Below, in pieces: positions 1 to 9,309 of a stretch of 64,000 nucleotides of DNA; position 1 is the first letter of the stretch; every line of letters starts with the position of its first letter. Origin of the DNA: Stenotrophomonas indicatrix (GTDB taxonomy: Bacteria > Pseudomonadota > Gammaproteobacteria > Xanthomonadales > Xanthomonadaceae); contig NZ_PEJS01000001.1 in the NCBI RefSeq assembly GCF_002750975.1, positions 2,914,001 to 2,978,000 of the forward strand. Reading direction: 5' to 3'. The notes below the pieces were generated by a model that was not told the DNA's origin, ran no database searches, and saw only the letters and a list, made by a program, of their open reading frames with translations. The position numbers were made by a program, and so were the translations under genes.

Positions 1-25
1 GATCAGGTCTTCACGTTGGAAAGAT

Positions 26-409
26 TTATTCGGCACCGCTACGGGTCAGGTCCTGGGAAGAATCGAATTTACCAACCACATCCAGGTTGCCGACCAGTTG
101 GCGGCGCACTTCGTAGTTGACCTTGAGGGTCCAGCCATTGTCGCGACGGTCGAACTTGACGTTGGCCGGCTTCACGTTGTCCGAGTAGTTGATGTACAGC
201 CGCTTGAAGAACAGTTCCTGGATGTTGGCCGGCGCCATGCTGCCGATGCCCGGTTCCTTGGCCAGGCTCTTCATCGCCGAGCGCACCGCGTAATACTCCT
301 GGTACATCGGGAACAGCTTCATGCCGATGTAGAGGAAGAAGCCAACCACGATCAGGACCGTCAGGAACGAGGTCAGGGTCATGCCGCGCTGCGTGTTCAT
401 CGTCTTCAT
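26..409 (-). CDS. DUF4845 family membrane-anchored protein
   Basis: This 127-residue protein has one N-terminal membrane segment (about residues 10-30, SFLTVLIVVGFFLYIGMKLF) followed by a roughly 95-residue extracytoplasmic part. The N terminus, QRGMTLTSFL, resembles a pilin-like or type IV prepilin start, which is typical of the DUF4845 family. In many gamma-proteobacteria this family is encoded between lepB and rnc, and here it lies 34 bases downstream of lepB, as expected; rnc would lie beyond the left edge. The start at 409 is supported by GGGAGAA six to seven bases upstream; ATG at 400 is an alternative. Its biochemical function is unknown. Confidence 0.85.
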   Translation of the reverse strand: MKTMNTQRGMTLTSFLTVLIVVGFFLYIGMKLFPMYQEYYAVRSAMKSLAKEPGIGSMAPANIQELFFKRLYINYSDNVKPANVKFDRRDNGWTLKVNYEVRRQLVGNLDVVGKFDSSQDLTRSGAE

Positions 410-443
410 TGCGTTCTCCCCAGATACGCGAGTGGATGTGAAG

Positions 444-1238
444 TCAGTTGATGCTCGAGCCGATCCGCGACGGTTCGAAGCCGTCCTTGCAGAACCAGCC
501 CTGGCAGTTCAGCCAGATCAGGAATGCCTTGCCGCGCAGGTTCTCTTCCGGCAGCAGGCCCCAGAAACGGCCGTCGTCGCTGTTGTCGCGATTGTCGCCC
601 ATCACCAGGTACTTGCCGGCCGGCACGGTCCACTGGCCCTGGCCACGCGGATAATCGGTCTCCAGCACGGTGTGGGTGCGGCCCGGCAGGTGCTCGACCA
701 GCAGGTTGGCGCCCTCGCCCTGACCCTTGTGGCCAGCGTAGATGCCCTTGTTGTCGTACTTCAGCGGTTCGCCGTTGAGGATCACCCCGTCGCCTTCGAA
801 CACGATGGTGTCGCCCGGCACGCCGATCACGCGCTTGATGAAGTTCTCGCCCTTGGCCGGGTCGTTGTCGCCATGGCCGGGGAAGTGGAACACCACCACG
901 TCACCGCGGGCCGGATCGCCGACCGGCACGAAGCGGGTATTGGTGATCGGCAGGCGCAGGCCATAGGAGAACTTGTTGACCAGGATGAAATCGCCGATCA
1001 GCAGGTTCGGCATCATCGAGCTGGACGGGATCTTGTACGGCTCGGCGATGAAGCTGCGCACGATCAGCACGATCGCCAGCACCGGGAAGAACGCTCGCGA
1101 GTAGTCCACCAGCACCGGCTCGGTGTCGAGCAGGCCGGCGCGCTGGGCGCGACGCTTGGCCAGGTACAGCTTGTCGGCCAGCAGGATCAGGCCGGAGGCC
1201 AGGGTCAGCACGACCAGGAGGATCTCAAACAGTTTCAT
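444..1238 (-). CDS. lepB: Signal peptidase I
   Basis: Signal peptidase I removes signal peptides from secreted proteins at the periplasmic face of the inner membrane. The 264-residue protein has two N-terminal hydrophobic segments (about 2-22 and 50-64). Box B contains the nucleophile Ser74 (IPSSSMMPN), box D the general base Lys135 (NFIKRVIGVPGD), and box E reads GDNRDNSDD. It is shorter than E. coli LepB (324 residues) but complete for all catalytic boxes. It starts 54 bases after the lepA stop, the conserved lepA-lepB order, and AAGGA precedes the ATG at a good distance. Co-transcription with lepA is inferred. Confidence 0.97.
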   Translation of the reverse strand: MKLFEILLVVLTLASGLILLADKLYLAKRRAQRAGLLDTEPVLVDYSRAFFPVLAIVLIVRSFIAEPYKIPSSSMMPNLLIGDFILVNKFSYGLRLPITNTRFVPVGDPARGDVVVFHFPGHGDNDPAKGENFIKRVIGVPGDTIVFEGDGVILNGEPLKYDNKGIYAGHKGQGEGANLLVEHLPGRTHTVLETDYPRGQGQWTVPAGKYLVMGDNRDNSDDGRFWGLLPEENLRGKAFLIWLNCQGWFCKDGFEPSRIGSSIN

Positions 1239-1292
1239 TCAGGGTCCTTTGCAACGTCACCGGACGATCGGCCCGAAGGCCGGTTTCGGGGC

Positions 1293-3101
1293 TTATTTGT
1301 TGTCCATCTGCAGCACGGCCAGGAAGGCTTCCTGCGGAATTTCCACGCGGCCGACCTGCTTCATGCGCTTCTTGCCTTCCTTCTGCTTTTCCAGAAGCTT
1401 CTTCTTGCGCGAAACGTCGCCACCATAGCACTTGGCCAGAACGTTCTTGCGCATGGCCTTGACCGTGGTGCGCGAGATGATCTGCGAGCCGACGGCGGCC
1501 TGGATGGCCACGTCGAACTGCTGGCGCGGGATCAGGTCCTTCATCTTCTCGCACAGCTCGCGGCCACGACGATCGGCATGGCTGCGGTGCACGATCAGCG
1601 ACAGCGCATCGACCTTGTCGCCATTGATCAGCACGTCCACGCGCACGAACGGACCTGCATCGAAGCGCACGAAGTGGTAGTCCAGCGAAGCATAGCCACG
1701 GCTGACCGACTTCAGCTTGTCGAAGAAGTCCAGCACCACTTCGGCCATCGGCAGCTCGTAGCTGATCTGCACCTGGCTGCCCAGGTAGTTGATGCCGAGC
1801 TGGCTGCCACGCTTTTCTTCGCACAGCTTGATGATGTTGCCGATGTACTCCTCGGGGGTGAGCACGTTGGCGCGGATGATCGGCTCGCGGATCTCCTGCA
1901 CATGGTTCACCGGCGGCAGCTTGGCCGGGTTGTCCATGTTGATGATCGTGCCATCGGTCTTCAGGACTTCATACACCACCGTCGGCGCGGTGCTGATCAG
2001 GTCCAGGTTGTATTCGCGTTCCAGGCGTTCCTGCACGATTTCCATGTGCAGCATGCCGAGGAAGCCGCAGCGGAAACCGAAGCCCATCGCTTCGGAACTT
2101 TCCGGTTCGAAGCGCAGCGCGGCATCGTTCAGGCGCAGCTTGTCCAGCGCTTCGCGCAGGTCCGGGTAATCCTCGGCATCGACCGGGAACAGGCCGGCGA
2201 ACACGCGCGGCTGCATTTCCTGGAAGCCCGGCAGCGGCTTCGGCGCCGGGTCGGCAGCGAGGGTGAGGGTGTCACCGACGGGCGCGCCGTGCACGTCCTT
2301 GATGCTGGCGGTGACCCAGCCCACTTCGCCCGCGCGCAGTGCCGGCAGCACCTTGCGCTTGGGGGTGAACACACCGACGTTGTCGACCTGGTGGTTGCGG
2401 CCGGTGGACATGACCTGCAGCTTGTCGCCGGCCTTGATCTCGCCCTGCATCACGCGCACCAGCGAGACCACGCCCAGGTAGTTGTCGAACCACGAGTCGA
2501 TGATCAGCGCCTGCAGCTTGTCGGTATCGCGCGGCACCGGCGGCGGAATGCGATGCACGATCGCTTCCAGCACGTCGACCACGTTCAGGCCGGTCTTGGC
2601 GCTGACCGGCACGGCGTCGCTGGCATCGATGCCGATCACGGCCTCGATCTCGGCCTTGGCGCGCTCGATATCGGCGGTGGGCAGGTCGATCTTGTTGATC
2701 ACCGGCACCACTTCCAGCCCCTGCTCCACGGCGGTGTAGCAGTTGGCCACCGACTGCGCTTCCACGCCCTGGGCCGCATCGACCACCAGCAGCGCGCCCT
2801 CGCAGGCGGCCAGCGAGCGGCTGACTTCATAGGAGAAGTCGACGTGGCCGGGGGTGTCGATGAAGTTCAGGTGGTAGGTCTGGCCGTCCTTCGCCACGTA
2901 CGGCAGCGACACCGACTGCGCCTTGATCGTGATGCCACGCTCGCGCTCGATCGGGTTGGAGTCGAGCACCTGCGCTTCCATCTCGCGGGCCTGGAGGCCG
3001 CCACAGAGCTGGATGATGCGGTCGGCCAGCGTGGACTTGCCGTGGTCGACGTGGGCGATGATGGAGAAGTTGCGGATGTTCCGCATCGAATCAGAGGACA
3101 T
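1293..3101 (-). CDS. lepA: Elongation factor 4 (LepA)
   Basis: LepA is a ribosome-associated translational GTPase. From the chosen start the protein is 602 residues, close to the 599 of E. coli LepA. It shows the P-loop region AHVDHGKST (about 17-25), the G3 motif DTPGH, the G4 motif NKID, and the LepA-type C-terminal domain near its end. The open frame runs upstream to 3341, but residues before [12 protein letters not shown] have no resemblance to the family, so I place the start at 3101; ATG at 3086 (MRNIRNF) is equally possible. Neither start has a clear Shine-Dalgarno sequence. Confidence 0.96.
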   Translation of the reverse strand: MSSDSMRNIRNFSIIAHVDHGKSTLADRIIQLCGGLQAREMEAQVLDSNPIERERGITIKAQSVSLPYVAKDGQTYHLNFIDTPGHVDFSYEVSRSLAACEGALLVVDAAQGVEAQSVANCYTAVEQGLEVVPVINKIDLPTADIERAKAEIEAVIGIDASDAVPVSAKTGLNVVDVLEAIVHRIPPPVPRDTDKLQALIIDSWFDNYLGVVSLVRVMQGEIKAGDKLQVMSTGRNHQVDNVGVFTPKRKVLPALRAGEVGWVTASIKDVHGAPVGDTLTLAADPAPKPLPGFQEMQPRVFAGLFPVDAEDYPDLREALDKLRLNDAALRFEPESSEAMGFGFRCGFLGMLHMEIVQERLEREYNLDLISTAPTVVYEVLKTDGTIINMDNPAKLPPVNHVQEIREPIIRANVLTPEEYIGNIIKLCEEKRGSQLGINYLGSQVQISYELPMAEVVLDFFDKLKSVSRGYASLDYHFVRFDAGPFVRVDVLINGDKVDALSLIVHRSHADRRGRELCEKMKDLIPRQQFDVAIQAAVGSQIISRTTVKAMRKNVLAKCYGGDVSRKKKLLEKQKEGKKRMKQVGRVEIPQEAFLAVLQMDNK

Positions 3102-3203
3102 AGAGAGGTGGCGGCGGCGCGCGGCGTCGTCAGGGTAACGGTCGATTATCGCATGCCCGGAGGGCAGCCGCGTGGTTAGCCTGCCGGCACGGCCCCGGAA
3201 TGG

Positions 3204-3262
3204 CCGAAGCCCCGCCAGGGCGGGGCTTCGGGGACACCACGAGGGCCGCCGTGAAGGCGGCC
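3204..3262 (-). terminator. Two hairpins after mucD
   Basis: Just past the mucD stop are a 7-bp stem at 3244-3262 (GGCCGCC arms) and a 13-bp perfect stem at 3204-3231 (CCGAAGCCCCGCC arms). Neither is followed by a clear T tract on the minus strand, so they could be a weak terminator, a processing site or an mRNA 3' end stabiliser between mucD and lepA. Confidence 0.45.
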
Positions 3263-3270
3263 ATCGGTTG

Positions 3271-4809
3271 TTACGGGCCGGCCTTGACCGCGACGAAGGC
3301 GCTGTTGCCGCTGCCGGTACGGACCAGCAGCATGACCACATCGCCCTTCTTGTAGCCGGACAGCGCGCGGTTCAGGGCTTCAACGCTGCCGACCGGGGTA
3401 CTGGCCACCTGCAGGATCACCATGCCCCCGGACAGGCCGGCATCACGGGCGCCCTCGCCCTTCACGGCGGTGATGCGGACACCTTCGCCCGCCTCCAGGC
3501 CCAGCTGCTTGCGCTGCGGCGCAGTCAAGTCGGCAACGTCCAACCCCAGCAGGGCATTGGCGCCGGCCTGCGGAGCCGCCGTGTCATTGCCTGCGGACGG
3601 GCTGCGGGCATTGCCCTGCGCGTCCTCGGCCAGAGCGGTCAGGGTCGCGCTCAGGTCACGCGGCTTGCCATCGCGGATCACGCCCAGGGTGACGCGGCTG
3701 CCCGGTGCCATCGCACCGATCAGCGGCGGCAGATCGGACCAGCTGTTGACCGGCGCACCGTTCACCGTGCGGATCACGTCACCGATCTTGACCCCGGCCT
3801 TGGCCGCAGCGCTGTCCGGCACGATCTGGTTGACCAGCGCACCGCGGCTGTCGGGCAGGCCCATCGCCTGCGCCTTCAAGCCGTCGATTTCCTGCACCAC
3901 CGCGCCGAGCTGGCCACGGGTGACCTTGCCGGTCTTCTTGATCTGCTCGACCGCGCTCATCGCCAGATCGATCGGGATCGCGAAGCTGATGCCCATGTAG
4001 CCACCCGAGGCCGAGAAGATCTGCGAATTGATGCCGACCACTTCACCACGGGTGTTCAGCAGCGGGCCGCCGGAATTACCCTGGTTGATCGCCACGTCGG
4101 TCTGGATGAACGGCACATAGCGCTGGTCCGGCCCACCGGTGTTGCGGCCGAGGGCACTGACCACGCCAGCGGTAACCGAGTGGTCGAGGCCGAACGGCGA
4201 GCCGATCGCGACAACCCACTGACCGGGCTTCAGGCTGTTGGAATCCCCCACGCGCACGGTCGGCAGGTTCTTGCCGTCGATCTTCAGCAGGGCGACGTCG
4301 TACTGCTGGTCACTGCCGATCACCTTGGCGGTGAACTCGCGACGATCGCCGAGCTTGACCCTCACTTCGCTGGCGTCGGCGACCACGTGGTAATTGGTCA
4401 GCACGTAGCCGTCAGGCGAAATGATGAAGCCCGAGCCCATGCCGCGGCCCTTGATGCTGGGGCCGCCGTCCGGCCCGCCAGGGCCCTGCCCGGGCATCGG
4501 GAAATCCGGGCCGAAGAAGCGGCGGAAGAACTCGGGTATCTCGTCATCACCCGGGCCCATGCCGCCCCGCGCCTGGCGGTTGCTGCGGACGATGGTGGTG
4601 TCGACGTTGACCACACCGGGGCCGACCTGCTCAACCAGGTTGGTGAAGTCAGGCAGACCGCTGACCAACGGCTGCGCCGGTGCGCGTGGGGCCGCAGCAG
4701 CGGCGGCGGCCTGCGGCTGGGCGGCAGGCGCCGCCGGTTGGGCACAGGCCACCAGCGGCAGGGTCAGGGCGAACAGGCCAATGGCATGCGTGCGGAGTCG
4801 GGGAGTCAT
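3271..4809 (-). CDS. mucD: DegP/MucD-type periplasmic serine protease
   Basis: This HtrA-family protease and chaperone degrades misfolded envelope proteins. The 512-residue product starts with a signal sequence ending in LVAC, so Cys22 looks like a lipobox cysteine and the protein may be membrane-anchored, unlike soluble DegP. The trypsin-like domain shows the triad His141 (TNYHVV), Asp171 (QYDVALL) and Ser246 (QGNSGGP), followed by two PDZ domains. The frame is open to 5058, but GGAGG upstream of 4809 and the signal peptide fix the start. It follows rseA by 76 bases; rpoE-rseA-mucD is a known Xanthomonas arrangement, so sigma-E control is likely. Confidence 0.95.
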   Translation of the reverse strand: MTPRLRTHAIGLFALTLPLVACAQPAAPAAQPQAAAAAAAPRAPAQPLVSGLPDFTNLVEQVGPGVVNVDTTIVRSNRQARGGMGPGDDEIPEFFRRFFGPDFPMPGQGPGGPDGGPSIKGRGMGSGFIISPDGYVLTNYHVVADASEVRVKLGDRREFTAKVIGSDQQYDVALLKIDGKNLPTVRVGDSNSLKPGQWVVAIGSPFGLDHSVTAGVVSALGRNTGGPDQRYVPFIQTDVAINQGNSGGPLLNTRGEVVGINSQIFSASGGYMGISFAIPIDLAMSAVEQIKKTGKVTRGQLGAVVQEIDGLKAQAMGLPDSRGALVNQIVPDSAAAKAGVKIGDVIRTVNGAPVNSWSDLPPLIGAMAPGSRVTLGVIRDGKPRDLSATLTALAEDAQGNARSPSAGNDTAAPQAGANALLGLDVADLTAPQRKQLGLEAGEGVRITAVKGEGARDAGLSGGMVILQVASTPVGSVEALNRALSGYKKGDVVMLLVRTGSGNSAFVAVKAGP

Positions 4810-4848
4810 CGGACGGCAACCTCCGGGTCGGATGGAAAGGGAAAGAAG

Positions 4849-4869
4849 CGCCCCGCCGACGGCGGGGCG
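4849..4869 (-). terminator. Hairpin between rseA and mucD
   Basis: A perfect 9-bp GC stem (CGCCCCGCC arms, 3-base loop) lies 17 bases after the rseA stop. On the minus strand it is followed by CTTCTTTCCCTTTCC, a pyrimidine-rich but interrupted T tract. It could act as a partial terminator that lowers mucD expression relative to rpoE-rseA, or as an RNA processing site. Function is inferred from shape only. Confidence 0.55.
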
Positions 4870-4885
4870 TGGAACGGTACCCGGC

Positions 4886-5761
4886 TCAGTCGCGCGGGCG
4901 TTGCGACGCCGGCAGGTCGTCCTGCAGGCGTGGCTCGAACGGATAGAACGCAGCGCCACCGGCATGGGCCGGGAAACTGGCATTAAGGGCGCCACCGGCG
5001 GCGGGCGCCAGGCTGGAGCGCGGCCACGGCCGTGCCTGCAGGTTGCCGACCTCGCCAAAGGGCAGATTGCGCGCGCTACCGGCGGGCATGGTCGGGGTCA
5101 GCGGCGCCTGGCTGGCAACCGCGCGCAGCGGTACGTCATCGCGCTGGGCCACGCGTGCGGCCTGCTGGCTGCGGGTGGCGCTGGCGCGGCGCACATCCTG
5201 GCGACGGCTGGCGGCGGCCATGGCCACCGCCGGCACGCTGGCCACGGCCATCGCAGCAGTGTCCACCGACGCCTCGGTGACGGCAGCCGGTTGCTCCGAT
5301 GCCGGCGGCAACTGCGCCTGGCTGGCGATCACCTGCGGTGCGGAGACATCCACCGGCGGCGCCTCCTGCAGTTTTTCGCGGCCGACGAACAGCGCTACGG
5401 CGGCAACCGAAGCGGCCAGCGCACCGCCGCCCCATGCACGCCAACCACTACGGCGGGCCTGACGCTTCGGCTCGGCCAGCGGTACGGGCTCGGCGGCGAT
5501 GGCGGCAGCCACGGCGGCACTGAAACCGGCCGGTGCCAGCAGCGACGCCTGGCCGCGCATGACATCACCCAGCAGCTGCCAGCGTTCCTGGCAGCCAGCC
5601 AGTTCCGGATCGTGTTCCATGCGGCGCACCAGGAAGCGCGCCTCGTCTGCCCCCAGCTCGCCGTCGACCAGCGCCGACAACTGCTGGCGATGGCGTTCGT
5701 CCAGGCGTTGCCCGGCGGGAGACTGGTGGTTGTGCGATTCGTTGTTCGGAATGCGGGTCAT
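4886..5761 (-). CDS. rseA: Anti-sigma-E factor RseA
   Basis: RseA is an inner-membrane protein whose cytoplasmic N-terminal domain holds RpoE inactive until envelope stress triggers proteolysis. In this 291-residue protein, residues about 20-95 resemble the RseA N-terminal anti-sigma domain (RQQLSALVDGELGADEARF), residues about 109-127 form one membrane segment, and the remaining 165 residues are periplasmic, rich in Ala, Gln and Pro. The ATG at 5761 overlaps the rpoE stop as ATGA, so the two are probably translationally coupled. The upstream open frame to 5872 is rpoE read in another frame. Confidence 0.9.
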   Translation of the reverse strand: MTRIPNNESHNHQSPAGQRLDERHRQQLSALVDGELGADEARFLVRRMEHDPELAGCQERWQLLGDVMRGQASLLAPAGFSAAVAAAIAAEPVPLAEPKRQARRSGWRAWGGGALAASVAAVALFVGREKLQEAPPVDVSAPQVIASQAQLPPASEQPAAVTEASVDTAAMAVASVPAVAMAAASRRQDVRRASATRSQQAARVAQRDDVPLRAVASQAPLTPTMPAGSARNLPFGEVGNLQARPWPRSSLAPAAGGALNASFPAHAGGAAFYPFEPRLQDDLPASQRPRD

Positions 5762-6378
5762 ATACGGCTCTTCTCGCGGGTGGCACTGCCGATGTCCAGC
5801 AGCGGCCGGAGTTCGGTGTCGATCGCCTCGCGCGCCCGGAAGATCCGTGAACGCACGGTGCCGATCGGGCACCCCATCTTCTGCGCGATTTCCTCGTAGC
5901 TCAGGCCTTCCACCTCGCGCAGGGTGATCGCCGACCGGAGTTCTTCCGGCAGCGCGTTGACGGCCTTCATCACCGTCTGTTCCAGTTCCTGGCGCATCAA
6001 CTCGCGCTCGGGCGTATCGGTGTCGCGCAGGCGCGTGCCGCTGTCGAACTGCTCGGCGTCGCCGATGTCGATGTCATCGGTCGGCGGGCGGCGATTGTGC
6101 GAAGCCAGGTGGTTTTTGGCGGTGTTCACGGCGATCCGATGCAACCAGGTTGAGAACTGGGCGTCGCCGCGGAAGCTTCCAATCGCACGGTATGCACGGA
6201 TGAAAGTGTCCTGGGCCACGTCCTGACATTCACTCCAGTCGGCGATGTAGCGACCGACCAGGGCCACGACCCGATGCTGGTACTTGCGCACCAGGACATC
6301 GAAGGCGGCACTCTCGCCGTGCTGCACGCGCCGGACCAGTTCCAGATCCAGCTCCTGAGGTGTATCAACATCGGCCAT
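5758..6378 (-). CDS. rpoE: RNA polymerase sigma factor RpoE (sigma-E)
   Basis: This ECF sigma factor directs transcription of envelope-stress genes. From the preferred start it is 206 residues. Sigma region 2 is visible (LVRKYQHRVV, QDTFIRAYRAIGSF), and region 4 contains the helix-turn-helix SYEEIAQKMGCPIGTVRSRI. The ATG at 6378 has AGGAG about ten bases upstream; a GTG at 6390 also opens the frame but sits directly on that ribosome site. It heads rpoE-rseA-mucD and ends in an ATGA overlap with rseA. A matching sigma-E promoter lies upstream. Confidence 0.96.
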   Translation of the reverse strand: MADVDTPQELDLELVRRVQHGESAAFDVLVRKYQHRVVALVGRYIADWSECQDVAQDTFIRAYRAIGSFRGDAQFSTWLHRIAVNTAKNHLASHNRRPPTDDIDIGDAEQFDSGTRLRDTDTPERELMRQELEQTVMKAVNALPEELRSAITLREVEGLSYEEIAQKMGCPIGTVRSRIFRAREAIDTELRPLLDIGSATREKSRI

Positions 6379-6418
6379 GAGGGGCCGCACTCCTGTCAGC
6401 CCAACCGACGTCGGGCAA

Positions 6419-6446
6419 TGAGACTGCCAATCCCGGGAAAAGTTCA
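6419..6446 (-). promoter_or_regulatory. Sigma-E-type promoter of rpoE
   Basis: Read on the minus strand, TGAACTT (6446-6440) is followed after 15 bases by GTCTCA (6424-6419). This closely matches the sigma-E consensus (GGAACTT, 15-16 bases, GTCTAA). Transcription would begin near 6411, about 30 bases before the rpoE ATG. It implies positive autoregulation of the operon. Confidence 0.6.
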
Positions 6447-6613
6447 GTCGCCGATCACCTGGCGCCGCACCAGCTTTTAACCACCGTTCCGTTAACGTTC
6501 CGGTCCAAGGCCTGCGATCCGGGGCGCCACACCCCTGCTATTGGGATTTGACGCGGGGGAAACAACCTCTGGATCATAGCCCCCTTCTCCATACACAACC
6601 GGATGGAACGTCC

Positions 6614-8677
6614 ATGCTCTCAAGCTTCGATGGTCTCCGCTTCAGCCACTGGCACCCCGAGATCCGCGACGATGGCGTGGTGGTCCTCTCTCTGGATCGT
6701 CAGGACAGCAGTGTCAACGCAATGTCGCAGGATGTGCTGCTGGAGCTGGGCGACCTGCTGGAGCGCATCGCCATGGACCCACCGAAGGGCGTGGTGATCC
6801 AGTCCCTCAAGAAGGCAGGCTTCATCGCCGGTGCCGACCTGAAGGAGTTCCAGGAGTTCGATCGCCGCGGCACCGTCAACGACGCCATCCGCCGCGGCCA
6901 GTCGACCTACCAGAAGCTGGCAGAACTGCCCTGCCCGACCGTGGCCGCCATCCATGGCCATTGCCTGGGCGGCGGTACCGAGCTGGCTCTGGCCTGCCGT
7001 TATCGCGTTGCATCCAATGACAGTTCCACCCGCATCGGCCTGCCGGAAACCCAACTGGGCATCTTCCCGGGCTGGGGTGGCAGCGCGCGCCTGCCGCAGC
7101 TGGTCGGCGCACCGGCGGCGATGGACATGATGCTGACCGGACGCACGCTGTCGGCCTCGGCCGCACGCGGCATCGGGCTGGTCGACAAGGTGGTGGCACC
7201 GGCCGTCGTGCTCGACACCGCCGTGGCGCTGGCACTGTCCGGCACCACCCGCCCGTTCAAGCAGCGCGCGCTGGCCTGGGCGACCAATACCTGGCCGGCA
7301 CGCCAGCTGCTGGCCCCGCAGATGGTCAAGCAGGTCGCACGCAAGGCGAAGAAGGACCAGTACCCGGCACCGTATGCGTTGATCAGCACCTGGCAGCGCA
7401 GCGGCGGCAAGCCGGTGCAGGCGCGCCTGGATGCCGAACGACGCGCCGTAGTGAAGCTGGCCAGCACGCCGACCGCGCGCAACCTGATCCGCATCTTCTT
7501 CCTCACCGAACGCCTGAAGGGCCTGGGCGGTGGCGATTCCGGCATCCGCCACGTGCACGTGGTCGGTGCCGGCGTGATGGGCGGTGACATTGCTGCGTGG
7601 GCCGCCTACAAGGGTTTTGAAGTGACCCTGCAGGACCGCGAGCAGCGCTTCATCGACCCGGCCATGGAACGTGCACAGGCACTGTTCGCCAAGAAGGTGC
7701 GTGACGAGAGCAAGCGCCCGGCCGTCGCCGCGCGCCTGCGTGCGGACCTGGAAGGCAATGGCGTGGCGCAGGCCGATCTGGTCATCGAAGCGATCATCGA
7801 GAACCCGGAAGCCAAGCGTGCGCTGTACCAGACGCTGGAGCCGAAGATGAAGCTCGACGCGTTGCTGACCACCAACACCTCGTCGATTCCGCTGGTGGAG
7901 CTGCGCGATCACATCCAGCGCCCGGCGCAGTTCGCCGGCCTGCATTACTTCAACCCGGTGGCCCAGATGCCGTTGGTGGAGATCATCCATCACGACGGCA
8001 TGGCGGCCGAAACCGAGCGTCGCCTGGCAGCCTTCTGCAAGGCGCTGGGCAAGTTCCCGGTGCCGGTGGCCGGCACGCCCGGTTTCCTGGTCAACCGCGT
8101 GCTGTTCCCGTACATGCTGGAAGCGGCCACCGCATACGCTGAAGGCATTCCGGGCCCGGTGATCGACAAGGCGGCGGTGAAGTTCGGCATGCCGATGGGC
8201 CCGATCGAACTGATCGACACCGTAGGCCTGGACGTGGCCGCTGGCGTGGGCAAGGAACTGGCCCCGTTCCTGGGCCTGCAGATTCCGGCGGCGCTGCAGA
8301 CGGTGGAACCGGACAAGCGCGGCAAGAAGGATGGCCAGGGCATCTACACCTGGGAGAACGGCCGGGCCAAGAAGCCGGACGTGGCGCGCGACTATCAGGC
8401 GCCTGCCGATCTGGAAGATCGCCTGATCCTGCCGTTGTTGAACGAGGCGGTGGCGTGCCTGCACGAAGGCGTGGTGGCCGACGCGGACCTGCTGGATGCG
8501 GGCGTGATCTTCGGTACCGGCTTCGCACCGTTCCGCGGCGGTCCGATCCAGCACATCCGTGCGGTGGGTGCCGATGCCATCGTGGAGCGCCTGAAGGCGC
8601 TGCAGCAGCGCCACGGTGACCGCTTCGCACCGCGCCCGGGCTGGGACAACCCGGTACTGCGCGAACCGGTGGTTTGA
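6614..8677 (+). CDS. FadB/FadJ-like bifunctional beta-oxidation protein
   Basis: The 687-residue protein joins an enoyl-CoA hydratase domain (about 15-200; GHCLGGGTELALA oxyanion region, LGIFPGWGG) to an NAD-dependent 3-hydroxyacyl-CoA dehydrogenase domain (from about 313; VVGAGVMGGDIAAW dinucleotide loop, HYFNPVAQMPLVEII, TPGFLVNRV). It would hydrate enoyl-CoA and oxidise the 3-hydroxyacyl-CoA. It is a little shorter than E. coli FadJ (714). No thiolase partner (fadA/fadI) is adjacent, so the complex partner must be encoded elsewhere. The start at 6614 is chosen because the upstream 22 codons do not resemble the family; the ribosome site is weak. Confidence 0.93.
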   Translation: MLSSFDGLRFSHWHPEIRDDGVVVLSLDRQDSSVNAMSQDVLLELGDLLERIAMDPPKGVVIQSLKKAGFIAGADLKEFQEFDRRGTVNDAIRRGQSTYQKLAELPCPTVAAIHGHCLGGGTELALACRYRVASNDSSTRIGLPETQLGIFPGWGGSARLPQLVGAPAAMDMMLTGRTLSASAARGIGLVDKVVAPAVVLDTAVALALSGTTRPFKQRALAWATNTWPARQLLAPQMVKQVARKAKKDQYPAPYALISTWQRSGGKPVQARLDAERRAVVKLASTPTARNLIRIFFLTERLKGLGGGDSGIRHVHVVGAGVMGGDIAAWAAYKGFEVTLQDREQRFIDPAMERAQALFAKKVRDESKRPAVAARLRADLEGNGVAQADLVIEAIIENPEAKRALYQTLEPKMKLDALLTTNTSSIPLVELRDHIQRPAQFAGLHYFNPVAQMPLVEIIHHDGMAAETERRLAAFCKALGKFPVPVAGTPGFLVNRVLFPYMLEAATAYAEGIPGPVIDKAAVKFGMPMGPIELIDTVGLDVAAGVGKELAPFLGLQIPAALQTVEPDKRGKKDGQGIYTWENGRAKKPDVARDYQAPADLEDRLILPLLNEAVACLHEGVVADADLLDAGVIFGTGFAPFRGGPIQHIRAVGADAIVERLKALQQRHGDRFAPRPGWDNPVLREPVV

Positions 8678-8685
8678 TGTGATCA

Positions 8686-8905
8686 GCCGGGCCTGCGGCC
8701 CGGCACTCGCGTTTCAATCCACAGCAAAAGCCAGAGCCGGAGCAACAGCCGGCTCTGGCTTTTCTGTTTGTTGGACGGGGCGATCTGAGTTGGCAGGACA
8801 TGCCGTAAACCCATCCATGGGGGCTCGATGGCGCCATCCATGGCGCCAACGGTCCTGCCAACCCACACCGCCCCACCCCTGACAGTTTCCCGGTGACGGT
8901 CGGTG
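8686..8905 (+). repeat. Modular hairpin element, copy E1
   Basis: Starting nine bases after the fad-like stop, modules follow in order: a GCCGGGCC/GGCCCGGC hairpin (8686-8704); a perfect 15-bp stem with 8-base loop (8726-8763) ending in TTTT, which could terminate the upstream gene; then the long element. Its outer arms (8777-8799 and 8852-8874) pair at both ends with a mismatched middle. Inside are CCCAT-CC-ATGGG (8810-8821) and TGGCGCCA-TCCA-TGGCGCCA (8829-8848). A tail beginning CTGACAGTTTCC follows. The fold would be a three-way junction. Confidence 0.8.
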
Positions 8906-9051
8906 ACCTTCGGGAGCTGGTAGGTGTCGACCTTGGTCGACACGCTTGGTCCACGCCATGCGTGGATGCGAGCGAAGCGACCGGCGTTTGAGTTTGATTT
9001 TGATTTTCTTTTTTCTTCTCCGTGGCTGAACAGCACACGGAAACCGTCAGA
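8906..9051. other. Spacer between facing hairpin elements
   Basis: This stretch holds a palindromic GTCGACC-TT-GGTCGAC motif near 8926-8941 and a CCACGC-CAT-GCGTGG hairpin near 8952-8966, then a T-rich run (9001-9019). I see no gene, tRNA or convincing promoter here. Confidence 0.5.
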
Positions 9052-9155
9052 GGCCGGGCGGGTGGGTGGCGCAGGACCGTTGGCGCCATGGATGGCGCCA
9101 TCGAGCCCCCATGGACGGGTTTACGGCGTGTCCTGCGCCACCCACCCGCCCGGCC
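9052..9155 (-). repeat. Modular hairpin element, copy E2 (inverted)
   Basis: The outer arms 9052-9077 and 9130-9155 are perfect 26-base inverted repeats. Inside, read on the minus strand, is the family core GCCGTAAACCCGTCCATGGG followed by the TGGCGCCA hairpin (9081-9100). The CTGACGGTTTCC tail is at 9036-9048, so E2 faces E1 tail to tail. The stem sequence is unlike that of E1, E3 or E4. Confidence 0.85.
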
Positions 9156-9309
9156 AAGCGCGGCTTCTGCTTTTGCCTTCAGCGACCAACCCACAGCCAC
9201 GAGGGGCTGCGCCGTTGGCTGGAACAACCTGTTACCCGGACGGGGAATGTCACCGCCACCACCGCATGCGATGCTGACCGCCTTGATCCCTGCCAGCGAG
9301 AACGCCCGC

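Noticed and set aside
381..3179. A 932-codon plus-strand open frame over lepA and lepB.
   Set aside because: Same antisense shadow effect; lepA and lepB on the minus strand have all their motifs.
5758..5872. Longer start for rseA at 5872.
   Set aside because: The extra residues are rpoE codons read in another frame; the ATGA overlap at 5761 is the normal coupled start.
6483..6504. Palindrome-like CGTTAACG with ACCG/CGGT arms between rpoE and the fad-like gene.
   Set aside because: Symmetry is broken in the arms and no known regulator matches; it may be chance.
8678..9300. Insertion sequence or transposon ends.
   Set aside because: The inverted repeats are close together and enclose only a short structured core; there is no transposase frame or target duplication.
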